A program made the translations under genes and the position numbers. A stretch of 64,000 nucleotides of DNA from Lachnospiraceae bacterium (GTDB taxonomy: Bacteria; Bacillota; Clostridia; Lachnospirales; Lachnospiraceae). Every line of letters begins with the position of its first letter. The first letter of the stretch is position 1. A model generated the notes under the pieces. That model saw only the letters and a program-made list of their open reading frames with translations. It made no database searches and was not told the DNA's origin. This document shows positions 15,804 to 24,955 of this stretch, piece after piece. Location of the stretch: positions 62,001-126,000 of the forward strand of contig CAJTBO010000012.1 of NCBI GenBank assembly GCA_910573755.1, in the 5' to 3' direction.

Positions 15804-17399
15804 CTATACAACTGCCTCCACTATTATCTTATCCCCCATCCTGACTTCTTTTACTCCTGTTTCTTTCTTCTTATTAAAATTAAAGCTGAGCATATATCCT
15901 TCCCCGATACGATAATAGTCAAGATAATCCAATAGCTGCTCTTCTCCACGTTCATTGTACTCATTGCCATGCCATATTTTAAGTTCTACAATAAACTGTT
16001 CCCCCCTGTAGTCCACGATCACATCCGTCCGCCTCGCATCTCTTGTCTGTGCTTCCAGATAATAGTTTCCCACACCATTTATAATAGGTTTCAGATAAAG
16101 CAGAAAGAACTTTCTTCCGTATGCCTCAATAAATTTCTCATCATTTTTGCCGTAAATATCCGTAAAATGCACTACAAATTTCTCAAGGACCAGCCTCATA
16201 TCTAAATGTCCGTTTCGGATAAATTGATTTTTATCACGCTGTCCGTATTGAAACGCTTCACTTCTGATAGATTCCTCTGAAATAAATAAATTCAACAGAT
16301 ACATCTCAAAAATACGGTTTGCTATTGCCACACGTCCATTTTCCTCTTTTAAAAATCCAAACATCATACCCATATTTATAGATTTTTCAGCAGGGCTGAA
16401 AGATATCTGCTGACCCTGATACAAAATCCGCTCCAGCATTTCCCTCAGATCGCTGAAATGATCAAGCTGTTTTACCATGCTGTCAAACAATGGAACCGAT
16501 ATCTCCGACAAAATACGTTTAACCGCTTCCGCAACGCCCTCTTTTGTCCAGGGTTCTATATTCTGATACCTGTTATCTTCCTCCATTTCCTCATCCAGAA
16601 ACTTACAGATTGCCGATACCAGATACGGATACCCGGAAGTATACCCATATATATTTTCTGCGATTTCCTGCACATTCATCCCGGTACGGTTATCTTCCTC
16701 ATATTCCTGAAGCATGGAAGAAATCTCTGCCGCGGAAAAACTCATCGTAAGATTGTATTTCGCCGCAATATTCCACGGACTGTTATATTTATGCTCACTG
16801 TCCGGCCGGAGTTTCAATTTCAGATTCTTAATATCATACACTCCTGCAAGAATAACCGAATGAAAGATCGGCTTATTCTCCCGGTCAAGATAATACCCTC
16901 TAAGCAGTGCAAGAAAATCCAGAAACACCTGATAATTACTCGCACTGTCCACTTCATCGATCATCAGCACGATCGGTCCCGGCGCACGCTCGCAGATCAG
17001 ACTCAGCCTGTCAAACATCTCCCGCATCGTAAGATTCCCAGCCTCCTTCAAAAAACAGGTAAGCGGTTTCAGTACCTCTTCCTCATCTTCCGTCTTTCCA
17101 TTATATCTGTAGGCTTTCATCAGCACTTCTGCAAACGCTCTGGAAAAAACAGCCTCGTCCTGAAATTCTGCTGTCCCGATCTCCTGAAAATCCATCGATA
17201 ATACGATATAGTCCGGCCGCAAATACCCCGCCAGCGCCTTCAGTGTTGTCGTTTTTCCGTACTGTCTGCCCCGGTTTATCACAAAATAACTGCCTCTTTC
17301 TATATAACGGCTGCGGATCTTTTTCAGTCTTTCATCCAGCCGCACCATATAATGTATCTGAGGCCTGCACACGCCCTCCGTATTAAAATACCGTCTCAT
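15804..17399 (-). CDS. AAA-like ATPase with C-terminal PD-(D/E)XK-type domain
   Basis: 531 residues from MRRYFNTEGVC; GGAGGG precedes this ATG and lies inside the reading of the earlier one. Walker A is GRQYGKTTTLKAL (about 43-55) and Walker B VLMIDEVDS (about 150). The C-terminus reads RRTDVIVDYRGEQFIVELKI (about 465-485), a nuclease-like D...ExK pattern. Proteins of this layout (AAA-ATPase-like plus DUF1703-like nuclease) are abundant, multi-copy and unexplained in gut Firmicutes and Bacteroidetes. It stands alone between the two-component system and the glycan island, with its own terminator. Defence or regulatory roles are speculation. Confidence 0.85.
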   Translation of the reverse strand: MRRYFNTEGVCRPQIHYMVRLDERLKKIRSRYIERGSYFVINRGRQYGKTTTLKALAGYLRPDYIVLSMDFQEIGTAEFQDEAVFSRAFAEVLMKAYRYNGKTEDEEEVLKPLTCFLKEAGNLTMREMFDRLSLICERAPGPIVLMIDEVDSASNYQVFLDFLALLRGYYLDRENKPIFHSVILAGVYDIKNLKLKLRPDSEHKYNSPWNIAAKYNLTMSFSAAEISSMLQEYEEDNRTGMNVQEIAENIYGYTSGYPYLVSAICKFLDEEMEEDNRYQNIEPWTKEGVAEAVKRILSEISVPLFDSMVKQLDHFSDLREMLERILYQGQQISFSPAEKSINMGMMFGFLKEENGRVAIANRIFEMYLLNLFISEESIRSEAFQYGQRDKNQFIRNGHLDMRLVLEKFVVHFTDIYGKNDEKFIEAYGRKFFLLYLKPIINGVGNYYLEAQTRDARRTDVIVDYRGEQFIVELKIWHGNEYNERGEEQLLDYLDYYRIGEGYMLSFNFNKKKETGVKEVRMGDKIIVEAVV

Positions 17400-17503
17400 T
17401 TTCCCTCCATGCCGCATATATACATTAAATCAAAATTCCTGTTTCAGATAGCCTCATTCTAACATTGTATTTGAAGCATGTAAAGAAATTACCCCGATAT
17501 ATT

Positions 17504-17617
17504 TTATCCCCCTATCTCCCCCTCAAAATATTTCCCGATTCTCACAATAAACGCCTCCATATCCAGCCCTGTTGCATCTGCTGTATCCGGATGCTCACTT
17601 TTACCCCAAATATCTTT
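17504..17617 (-). pseudogene. Possible C-terminal remnant of a lost gene
   Basis: A 37-codon minus-strand stretch bounded by stops reads KDIWGKSEHPDTADATGLDM and then EAFIVRIGKYFEGEIGG. Its composition looks protein-like, but it has no start codon with a ribosome site. It lies in the 260-base gap between the end of the epimerase gene and the AAA ATPase gene. Too short to name; it may be chance. Confidence 0.25.
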
Positions 17618-17659
17618 TCACTGCATCCTCGAATCCAAATAACGGATTTCATTGGATTC

Positions 17660-18778
17660 TCATATAGCACTTTCTATCCCGCACCATGCACGCAGCGCCT
17701 CTTCAATTCTCTCCGATGCATGTCCATCTCCATAAGGATTCACCGCCCGGCTCATCCGGTCATATTCTTCCCTATCTGTCAATAATTTCTTAGTCTCCTC
17801 ATATATTCTGTCCGCCGAAGTTCCAACCAGTTTTAAAGTTCCCGCTTCCACTCCCTCCGGTCTCTCGGTTGTATCACGCATTACCAGCACCGGTTTTCCC
17901 AGCGCGGGAGCTTCTTCCTGTATCCCGCCGCTGTCTGTTAAAATAAGAAAACTTCTTTTCATATAATTATGAAAATCCAACACATCAAGCGGTTCAACCA
18001 ACCGAACCCTCTCAATATCCCACAAAATTTCCTGTGCCATCTCTCTTACTTTCGGATTCCTGTGCACCGGATAAATCACTTTAACATCCCTGAAGTCTTC
18101 CAAAATACGCTTTACTCCCAAAAACATCTCCCGCATCGGTTCCCCGAGATTCTCCCGTCTGTGAGCCGTCAGAAGAATAAGCCTTGCATCCGACGCCCAT
18201 TCTAAATCCGCACTGTCATAACCTTCCTTCACCGTAGTTTGCAGTGCGTCGATCACCGTATTTCCTGTAATAATTATCTGCTCTTTTCTTTTTCCTTCTC
18301 TCAGAAGATTTTCCGCCGCAAGCCTGGTCGGCGCAAAATACACACTGGCAACCAGGTCCACTGCCTGACGATTAAACTCCTCCGGGAAGGGTGAATACAT
18401 ATTATTCGTGCGGAGCCCTGCCTCCACATGCCCTACCGGTATCCCCCTGTAAAAACAGGTGAGGGCTGCCGCGAAAGACGTACTGGTATCTCCATGTACC
18501 AATACCATATCCGGTTTTTCTTTTTCCAGTATCGGATCGAGTTTCTGCAATACGCCCGTTGTAATCTCCGCCAGAGTCTGCCCCTGCTTCATAATGGAAA
18601 GGTTATGGTCTGCCTTTATGTCAAACGCATCCATCACCTGATCCAGCATCTCCCCATGCTGTCCTGTGAGGACCACCAAAGGACTCAACTCAGAATGCTT
18701 CCTGAGCTGTAAAATCAAAGGACACATTTTAATAGCTTCCGGTCTTGTCCCAAAAATTGTCATAATTTTTTTACACAT
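17660..18778 (-). CDS. wecB: UDP-N-acetylglucosamine 2-epimerase (non-hydrolysing)
   Basis: 372 residues from MCKKIMTIFGTRPEA, where GGAG lies seven bases before the ATG. Converts UDP-GlcNAc to UDP-ManNAc in the cytosol, supplying ManNAc-type sugars for surface glycans. Signatures are GTRPEAIKM near residue 9, the HVEAGLRTNNMYSPFPEE active-site region near 95, HRRENLG, and the UDP-binding TDSGGIQEEAP near 290. Full length for the family. It follows a family 2 glycosyltransferase by 15 bases and is the last gene of the glycan island, so ManNAc or a derivative is a likely island sugar. Confidence 0.95.
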   Translation of the reverse strand: MCKKIMTIFGTRPEAIKMCPLILQLRKHSELSPLVVLTGQHGEMLDQVMDAFDIKADHNLSIMKQGQTLAEITTGVLQKLDPILEKEKPDMVLVHGDTSTSFAAALTCFYRGIPVGHVEAGLRTNNMYSPFPEEFNRQAVDLVASVYFAPTRLAAENLLREGKRKEQIIITGNTVIDALQTTVKEGYDSADLEWASDARLILLTAHRRENLGEPMREMFLGVKRILEDFRDVKVIYPVHRNPKVREMAQEILWDIERVRLVEPLDVLDFHNYMKRSFLILTDSGGIQEEAPALGKPVLVMRDTTERPEGVEAGTLKLVGTSADRIYEETKKLLTDREEYDRMSRAVNPYGDGHASERIEEALRAWCGIESAI

Positions 18779-18793
18779 TGTTCCGCTCCGCAT

Positions 18794-19906
18794 TTAGTCA
18801 TCCATGTCTGCCATATAACTCTGTAAAGTTGTATATTCTTTTATGCCTGCCTTATTTAACTGACAAATCAATTCATAAATATAACAATGATGGACCGCTA
18901 TCAGAAAATCATATCGATCTGATAACTCCTTTGCCTTCTCAAAAGACAAAATCTCCCTTCCACACTTTATCTTTCCTTCTTTCTGGGGATCATTATCCGT
19001 AAAAAATACCGCTTTATCCCCCAATATCTCTATGGCGCGCCCTCCGTAAATTCCTGCGCCAAAAACAATAAAAGGTTTTCTGTCCGTAAATCCCTGATCC
19101 TTTTCCAACTCATGGCATATTTTCCTGAAATCATTTCTGATATCACTGCCAAACGCCTCAACCTGAATCATTTCATAATATATCCTGCAGAGTTCCGCTT
19201 TATCGTTTTTCAGCTCACCAAGCATTTTATCTTCATATCTCCGCCGAAGTTCTGCCAGCTGATTTAATACCATCTGGCGCTTTGATTCTGATAAACTTTC
19301 TCCATGTCTCCGGTACTCATACAATCTCTCATCAATTGAAAAAATTCTCCCGAACCTGTCCAGTATTCTCAGCCAATACTCATAGTCTTCCACCCCAAAA
19401 GCATCCGTATTATATTCTCCCACAACATCCCGGACTTCTTTTCTATAAAGAAAGCACGCCCCAAAGCAATTAAATGCATACATATTATGATCTGAGTACT
19501 CTATTGAATTTCCGATCACTTCTCCCTGTGCATCTATAAAAAAATAATCGCTCCGAACGATCATGGCGTTCTCATTTTCTTCCAGAAATCCAACCATTTT
19601 TTCAAGTGCTTCCGGCATATACCGGTTATCATCCGATGTCCAGGTCAAATACCGTCCACGAGCCCTGGAAAACCCCGTATTCAATGATCGCGGAAGTTTC
19701 TGATTCACCATATTATGTATAACAGAAATCCTTTTATCTCCGGTTGCATATTCCTCCAGAATTTCTGCAGTCCCATCCGTTGAGCAATCATCTACCAGAA
19801 TCAACTCCCAATCCGTATAGCTTTGCGCCAATATACTGTCAACAGACTCCCGAATATATTTTTTACCATTATAAGTTGGCAATACAATTGAAACACCCGG
19901 ATTCAT
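18794..19906 (-). CDS. Family 2 glycosyltransferase with C-terminal nucleotide-binding-like domain
   Basis: 370 residues from MNPGVSIVLPTYNGKKYIRE, with AAAGGA eight bases before the ATG. The reading frame stays open 330 bases further upstream, but that part is a fragment of a different gene (see 19907-20236). The GT-A domain has VDDCSTDGT and TWTSDDNRY. The C-terminal 95 residues read KPFIVFGAGIYGGRAIEIL, then FFTDNDPQKEG: a Rossmann-like GxGxxG...DN domain that recurs in the island. Transfers an unknown sugar; coupled to wecB. Confidence 0.88.
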   Translation of the reverse strand: MNPGVSIVLPTYNGKKYIRESVDSILAQSYTDWELILVDDCSTDGTAEILEEYATGDKRISVIHNMVNQKLPRSLNTGFSRARGRYLTWTSDDNRYMPEALEKMVGFLEENENAMIVRSDYFFIDAQGEVIGNSIEYSDHNMYAFNCFGACFLYRKEVRDVVGEYNTDAFGVEDYEYWLRILDRFGRIFSIDERLYEYRRHGESLSESKRQMVLNQLAELRRRYEDKMLGELKNDKAELCRIYYEMIQVEAFGSDIRNDFRKICHELEKDQGFTDRKPFIVFGAGIYGGRAIEILGDKAVFFTDNDPQKEGKIKCGREILSFEKAKELSDRYDFLIAVHHCYIYELICQLNKAGIKEYTTLQSYMADMDD

Positions 19907-20236
19907 TTTTCCATTCCTTTCTGTCAAAATAAAACAATCCTCCTTTTCCAAGAGTTCTTCATTGCTGTAATCATGCAACCGTACCAGCTGATATCTGAAA
20001 TGCGGCAGATATTCACCCAACAGTTCTTTACAAAGTATCTTATCTGCTATATCAAGAGACGCCGTCCATCTTTGTTTTCCTTCATAATACACAATAGGCA
20101 GAATCGGAGGATACTTAAAATCCTTTCTTTTACTGATCCCCGGAAATTTTTCATTCATCTCTTTCTCATAATCCTCCCATTCTTCACTGTTTTGAATATG
20201 CAGATATCTGGAAATCAAACTTACCTTTTCCGGCAA
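19907..20236 (-). pseudogene. Rpn-family nuclease/transposase fragment fused in frame to the glycosyltransferase
   Basis: The upstream part of the open frame encodes about 110 residues with ILPIVYYEGKQRWTASLDIA, then LGEYLPHFRYQLVRLHDYSN. This is the middle of Rpn (YhgA-like, PD-(D/E)XK) recombination-promoting nucleases, typically P(I/V)VYY.g...W.aPl....l......yiPdf...lv.l. The N-terminal catalytic part and the C-terminus are missing. It is a decayed mobile-type gene whose frame happens to run into the glycosyltransferase. Read as one protein, the island's glycosyltransferase would be wrongly lengthened. Confidence 0.65.
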
Positions 20237-20338
20237 TCATTATAAAATAACTGGTAATTTCAGGCGAACCGCCTACTACAATCAACTGAGTTGAATATAG
20301 AATCTCATCTGCATGATGCAAGATTGAAATGCAGTTAT

Positions 20339-20367
20339 ATTATAATATTTCCTGTAGAAAAAGGCAA
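20339..20367 (-). promoter_or_regulatory. Sigma-A-type promoter ahead of the glycosyltransferase-wecB pair
   Basis: Minus-strand TTGCCT (20362-20367) and TATAAT (20339-20344) are separated by 17 bases. It lies in the 190-base gap upstream of the Rpn fragment, so the last two island genes may have their own transcript. Confidence 0.55.
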
Positions 20368-20425
20368 GGATCTTCCAATGTAAAATATATAATTATCAAA
20401 GTACATTAAAGCTATTAAAGCAATA

Positions 20426-22261
20426 CTAATCTGAATCAATTTCCGTGCTTTTCTGTTTTACTGTTCCTATCCATGCCGCAAAAAGATTATCTTCCGTATT
20501 TCCGTCATATGAAATATCCCTCACCGTATCAACCTCCACGCAAAACTCTTCCATTATATCCTTAAGTTCTTTTATGTCAAACCAGACTTCCCATTCCGTA
20601 ATCTCAAGCCGCCCCAATGCCTCCTTGTTCTTATCAATCACTATGATCCTTCCGCCCGGCTTTACCACTCTTGCCATCTCCCTGACGGCACTGCGGATAT
20701 CCACCGCATGCTCCAGTGCTTCACATGTATACACCATATCAAACGTATTATTCCGATATGGAATTTCTGTAAGGCTTCCCTGCTTCTTCTCAATGCGTTC
20801 GTCAGTAATATATTTTAATACCCCTTCCGACAGATCAACGCCGCAATATTTGTTTTCAGGCAAATCCTCCAGCAAATTGTTCAGGTACCTGCCTTTGCCG
20901 CAGCCAACATCACAGATGATTAAACCATTGTTCTGTTCTCTCATTTCCGAAATTTCTTTCAGTACAAGCTGATATCTTCCGTCTTTCCTGTCAATAACAG
21001 GAAGAAAGCTATCCGCCCAAAGGTTAAATTCAGCAAGATTTTTATAATATAAGGCATCCAGAAAATATTTTACCGCCCAACTGATTTCTGCTGTCGGGAA
21101 ATAATCATTATCCTCATCTTTACTATCTTCCGAGAGATAACTCCCAAACCATCCACCCGATTCATTCTGCAGCTTACAGGCATAATCAAAAGCCCGGTTT
21201 CCTCTGTCCATATCTCCTATCCTGAACCACACCAGCGCAAACTGAAATAAACCTGTGGAACATACCCAGTCCACGTTCTGATACGCAGGAACAGCTCCAT
21301 TATCCTTCTGCAGACATGCCACCTTTTCCATTGCCTCACGCGCCATTTCTGTCTCTCCCATATCTAACAGCGCTTCCATCACATAGGCATAAAAATGAGA
21401 CAGAAAACCAAAATTCATGATTTCTTCATAATGGTTTTCCTTGTAATAATTGAGCACTCTAAATGCTGCTTCTTTATATTCGGTCTTTCCCAACTGTTCA
21501 GCCGCTTCCACCAATGGAGAAAGGCAATACAAGTGAATCAATTCCGAACACATTCCAGGATTTCCCCACGCGGCCTTAGACGGCGTTGTGAGTCTGCCAT
21601 CTTTTTGTATATTTGTCAAAATCCAGTTGCATCCTTTTATAATATGTACGTCCGCCTCCGGGTATATCTCTCTGATTGCGATCAGTCCCTTTAAAATCTG
21701 CGCACTGTCAAAAACATACGGTTCTCTGTCATCGGTATCGTACCATGAACCATCCGGCTTCTGTATTTCACACAGCCATTTTGCAAAAGAAACTGCCAAG
21801 CCGCGGTATCCCCATTTTAACAGAGTGGGAATATAATATCCCGTAACCTCAGGATACCCTTTTCTCTTATCTGAATTGCAAATAATCGCTTCACTGTTGA
21901 CACTGTTATCTTTAATCCAGTTAATAGCTTTCCGAAAAATTTCTATGTAATTTGTGCGGCTTTCCAGTTTTTCCCTTGTAAGTTCTGTCTGTATATCCTG
22001 AATCGTCCTGTAATTGGATATCCCGAGTTTTTCCAACTGAGAAATAATCTCATCCTGATATTTTCGGGAAACAGAGATAATAATCTGCCTGTCTGCCAGA
22101 TCTCCAACCTCTTTTGGCAAAGCTTTTACTGATATCGCCTCTATTTTAGTTCCCCATTTATCAGGATTATTATCATAGATGCATTCTATCTTTTCTCTTC
22201 CTAATAAACTGATTGCGCTTTCCGCGTATGCTCCGGCACCAAATAATGTTAATTTACTCAT
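20426..22261 (-). CDS. Three-part methyltransferase: Rossmann-like, alpha-toroid and SAM domains
   Basis: 611 residues. Residues 1-95 (LTLFGAGAYAESAISLL, YDNNPDKWG) are the island's recurring nucleotide-binding-like domain. Residues about 105-400 are helical with QKPDGSWYD, QKDNGAVP and NESGGWFG repeats, like the alpha/alpha toroids of terpene cyclases and some glycoside hydrolases. Residues about 440-600 are a class I methyltransferase with DVGCGKGRYL, EALEHAVD and VVKPGGRIIV. The substrate is unknown; being at the end of the phosphoramidate module, O-methylation of the phosphoramidate or of a sugar is a fair guess. About 250 bases of apparently empty sequence separate it from the upstream gene. 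Confidence 0.82.
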   Translation of the reverse strand: MSKLTLFGAGAYAESAISLLGREKIECIYDNNPDKWGTKIEAISVKALPKEVGDLADRQIIISVSRKYQDEIISQLEKLGISNYRTIQDIQTELTREKLESRTNYIEIFRKAINWIKDNSVNSEAIICNSDKRKGYPEVTGYYIPTLLKWGYRGLAVSFAKWLCEIQKPDGSWYDTDDREPYVFDSAQILKGLIAIREIYPEADVHIIKGCNWILTNIQKDGRLTTPSKAAWGNPGMCSELIHLYCLSPLVEAAEQLGKTEYKEAAFRVLNYYKENHYEEIMNFGFLSHFYAYVMEALLDMGETEMAREAMEKVACLQKDNGAVPAYQNVDWVCSTGLFQFALVWFRIGDMDRGNRAFDYACKLQNESGGWFGSYLSEDSKDEDNDYFPTAEISWAVKYFLDALYYKNLAEFNLWADSFLPVIDRKDGRYQLVLKEISEMREQNNGLIICDVGCGKGRYLNNLLEDLPENKYCGVDLSEGVLKYITDERIEKKQGSLTEIPYRNNTFDMVYTCEALEHAVDIRSAVREMARVVKPGGRIIVIDKNKEALGRLEITEWEVWFDIKELKDIMEEFCVEVDTVRDISYDGNTEDNLFAAWIGTVKQKSTEIDSD

Positions 22262-22510
22262 TGCTAACTTTTTTCCTTGTTATAAAGTAGTATTTATGAA
22301 GCCCTCTCCAGGACTAAGTTCTATATTGTTTAAGACAGATACTGTAAATTGTTTTTTGCCAACACCATACTGATTTTAAAATGCTACAGCCATACCCTTT
22401 GCATATCTGATAATCCATCCAATATAACATGGCGATTATTTAAAATAGGGATATAATCGCAACAAACACTCTATCAGTTAAATTCACTTTAAAGATTTCA
22501 ACTGCATATA

Positions 22511-23536
22511 CTACAATCTTTTTGCTCCAACAAATAAATTGACATCACCAGAATAATTTAAATATGGCATTTTGATAATATTTACAAGCTTATAGCCCGT
22601 CTCTGTCAATAGTGTATACAATTTATTTTCATCAAACTGCCGTACATGAGTAACACTTTCACAATTTTTACCGTATGGTACTGATATAAATAAACTTCCA
22701 CCTAATTTTAACATTACTTTTATTTTCTCCAATATCTTAATTGGATTCATTACATGTTCCAAGCATTCCTGACATACTACCACATCAAACTGTTTGTCAC
22801 AGACAAAATCATCTTCTATACTTGAATGTATACATTCCATTCCCATTTTTTGTAAATATTGTACACGTTTTATACTCTGATCTACCCCACAGGTTTCGAA
22901 CCCCTCTTTCTTTAATTCTATCATCAGTTCCCCATGTCCACATCCGAGATCCAAAACAGTTCTCTTTAGCCCCTTTTCATTTGAAAGAAGAATATTTTTC
23001 ACTAATCTCATACCAGGTCGATTTTTATAATATTCATCCTCATATATTTCATCCGAGGAATAAATCCCTTCTAAAAATAATTTAGTCCTCTCCGTTTCTC
23101 CTCTTCTCATCATCTCGACAAGTTCTTCATTTTCTTTTGAACAAAACTCTTTTCGAAACCAGTTCCCGTTCTCAGTTATATACGCCCTGTTTTTCAATTC
23201 CGTATCATACTGATATCTCCATAATAAATTATTATCTATTTCTATCAGAACATCTTCTCTGTCAAAGTAACAATTTACATTATGTTCATTATTCCAATAT
23301 GGAATACCATAATGATTAAATTGCTCCTCCACTTCAGCAGAATGAAACGATAAAATCACATCATAACTATTATATATTTTTATCAATTCTTTAAAAGAAA
23401 TGATTTTTACTCCCTCAATTACCCCCCCATGTTTGTCCCTATCATTATCTACAAAAAAATCTACCTTATTTCTATTTAATTTATCTAATAACTTCAATCC
23501 TTTTTTTCCCGCTCCAAAAATAATAACCGGCTTCAT
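22511..23536 (-). CDS. Methyltransferase with N-terminal nucleotide-binding-like domain
   Basis: 341 residues from MKPVIIFGAGKKG; GGAGGAAG lies eight bases before this ATG. Residues 1-85 hold FGAGKKGLKLLDKL and FVDNDRDKHGG, the recurring island domain. Residues about 180-330 are a SAM methyltransferase with VLDLGCGHGEL, CGVDQS and CQECLEHVMNP. It follows the phosphoglutamine cytidylyltransferase-like gene by 24 bases. In C. jejuni, two methyltransferase genes (Cj1419, Cj1420) also lie beside the phosphoramidate genes, so this is one candidate for the O-methyl step. Base composition is clearly more AT-rich than in the housekeeping genes. Confidence 0.82.
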   Translation of the reverse strand: MKPVIIFGAGKKGLKLLDKLNRNKVDFFVDNDRDKHGGVIEGVKIISFKELIKIYNSYDVILSFHSAEVEEQFNHYGIPYWNNEHNVNCYFDREDVLIEIDNNLLWRYQYDTELKNRAYITENGNWFRKEFCSKENEELVEMMRRGETERTKLFLEGIYSSDEIYEDEYYKNRPGMRLVKNILLSNEKGLKRTVLDLGCGHGELMIELKKEGFETCGVDQSIKRVQYLQKMGMECIHSSIEDDFVCDKQFDVVVCQECLEHVMNPIKILEKIKVMLKLGGSLFISVPYGKNCESVTHVRQFDENKLYTLLTETGYKLVNIIKMPYLNYSGDVNLFVGAKRL

Positions 23537-23560
23537 AAATAAATCTTCCTCCACTTTATT

Positions 23561-24343
23561 CTATATCCTCAAAATGCTATAAATACTGCCATCCCCTACC
23601 CAATCACAAGCCTTTTCATAATCATCATTTGTGTCAAATTCTATCCAACCGTTTTGAAACCGTTCAGCTTTAACCTCCTCTCCGGACTGTATCACCGCAT
23701 TGAGCAAATCTGTCATATATGCTTTTTGCACTGTTTTCCCTGACTGCTGCCATGGCATATCCTTAAAGTTCCTGCAGGCATCATCATATATTTCAGTTAT
23801 GTAAGCCAGTCCCCTCTGCGAAAATTTTAGCAATCCTACATATCTCGCATCAATATCATTTAACTCAGGATTCTCAAGTCCTAATTCTATAATATTATTT
23901 TCATCATCCAGAGAAAGGCTTTCCGTATCAAAATCTGCTCTGCCATATCGCTTTTCCCAATATACCTTCCAGTTATCATCTACAGCGACAGCAAAGTCTC
24001 CTTCTGCCGCCATCATCTTTCTCAGCATCCGCTCTTCAAATAAAATATCTGAATAACTTACAATGACATCATCATTAAATTCCGGCTTAGCTTCCATTAG
24101 AGATACAACCATATTCGTGTTCTCGAAATCTTTATTGGTATAATAAACAATCCCCTCATAACAGATTTTTTCTGCCGCAAATCCTTTTATAACAATGATG
24201 TTATCTATCCCACACTTTCGATATATTTCTATTTGTCTTTCTATTATAGTTTTTCCCATAAAGGATAACATACCCTTAGGTAAATTCTCCGTATATTTCT
24301 TTAATCTGGTTCCCTGCCCAGCTGCCAAAATAATTGCTTTCAT
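23561..24343 (-). CDS. Nucleotidyltransferase, candidate CTP:phosphoglutamine cytidylyltransferase
   Basis: 260 residues from MKAIILAAGQGTRLKKYTEN; TTCAGGAGGG precedes the ATG, and the reading further upstream belongs to the neighbour. The LAAGQGTRL nucleotide loop, NLPKGML lysine and SYSDILF acidic metal motif mark a LicC/RmlA-like sugar-phosphate nucleotidyltransferase. Cj1416 of C. jejuni, from this family, joins CTP to glutamine phosphate to make CDP-L-glutamine. The start overlaps the stop of the hydrolase gene by four bases, and the kinase partners lie upstream. Specificity rests on context. Confidence 0.85.
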   Translation of the reverse strand: MKAIILAAGQGTRLKKYTENLPKGMLSFMGKTIIERQIEIYRKCGIDNIIVIKGFAAEKICYEGIVYYTNKDFENTNMVVSLMEAKPEFNDDVIVSYSDILFEERMLRKMMAAEGDFAVAVDDNWKVYWEKRYGRADFDTESLSLDDENNIIELGLENPELNDIDARYVGLLKFSQRGLAYITEIYDDACRNFKDMPWQQSGKTVQKAYMTDLLNAVIQSGEEVKAERFQNGWIEFDTNDDYEKACDWVGDGSIYSILRI

Positions 24344-24954
24344 AAGATTTCCCTCCTGAATAATGACTTCACGCACATAATATCCGTCTCCTGAAAATTT
24401 TTTTCTCTTTCTGGATGCCACATAGTTCCTCGAATATGATATTTCTGATGGCAAATTTCCTCTATAACATTATCCTCCGTTCTGGAAATCACATTGAGTT
24501 CAGACTGATCCGCCAATTCCAGACATGCCTGTCCATGATAGCTGTTTACTTCCCTTACCCCATCCCTTCCATAAACATTATGTCGTACTGCTACATGGCC
24601 TTTCACATCTGTCAGTTCATTCCCAAAATAATCCAATATAGACTGCATTCCTCTGCAAAATCCATATAATGGTATATATTTCTTAATAGCTATTTCAATA
24701 AGCTTTTGATCTGCCTTATCTCTTTCCGGTGCATTTCCCCCATATTTTTCCAGGCTGTTTCCACCTGTCAATATAATTCCAGCCGGTTGTAATTGTAAAA
24801 CAAATTCTTCCAATATTTCAACTTTATTTGGTATCGGAATCGGCAAAAAATCACATGCAACTATAAAATCAGCAATCCTCTGATCTGCACAGTCTCTGCG
24901 TTCCTGATAACTTTCAACTATTTCTACCCGTTGTGTATAAAGAACTTTTTGCAT
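24340..24954 (-). CDS. Class I glutamine-amidotransferase-like hydrolase, candidate gamma-glutamyl-CDP-amidate hydrolase
   Basis: 204 residues from MQKVLYTQRVEIVESYQERR; GGGAG precedes this ATG, which lies just after the previous gene's stop. Peptidase C26-type fold: ILTGGNSLEKYGG, the nucleophile elbow GFCRGMQ with Cys near residue 98, and the HPE of RGTMWHPEREKNF. Cj1417 of C. jejuni, of the same family, hydrolyses CDP-L-glutamine to glutamate plus cytidine diphosphoramidate. Gene order hydrolase then cytidylyltransferase, with overlap, supports the same pathway. A general gamma-glutamyl hydrolase role is the main alternative. Confidence 0.84.
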   Translation of the reverse strand: MQKVLYTQRVEIVESYQERRDCADQRIADFIVACDFLPIPIPNKVEILEEFVLQLQPAGIILTGGNSLEKYGGNAPERDKADQKLIEIAIKKYIPLYGFCRGMQSILDYFGNELTDVKGHVAVRHNVYGRDGVREVNSYHGQACLELADQSELNVISRTEDNVIEEICHQKYHIRGTMWHPEREKNFQETDIMCVKSLFRREIL

Positions 24955-24955
24955 T

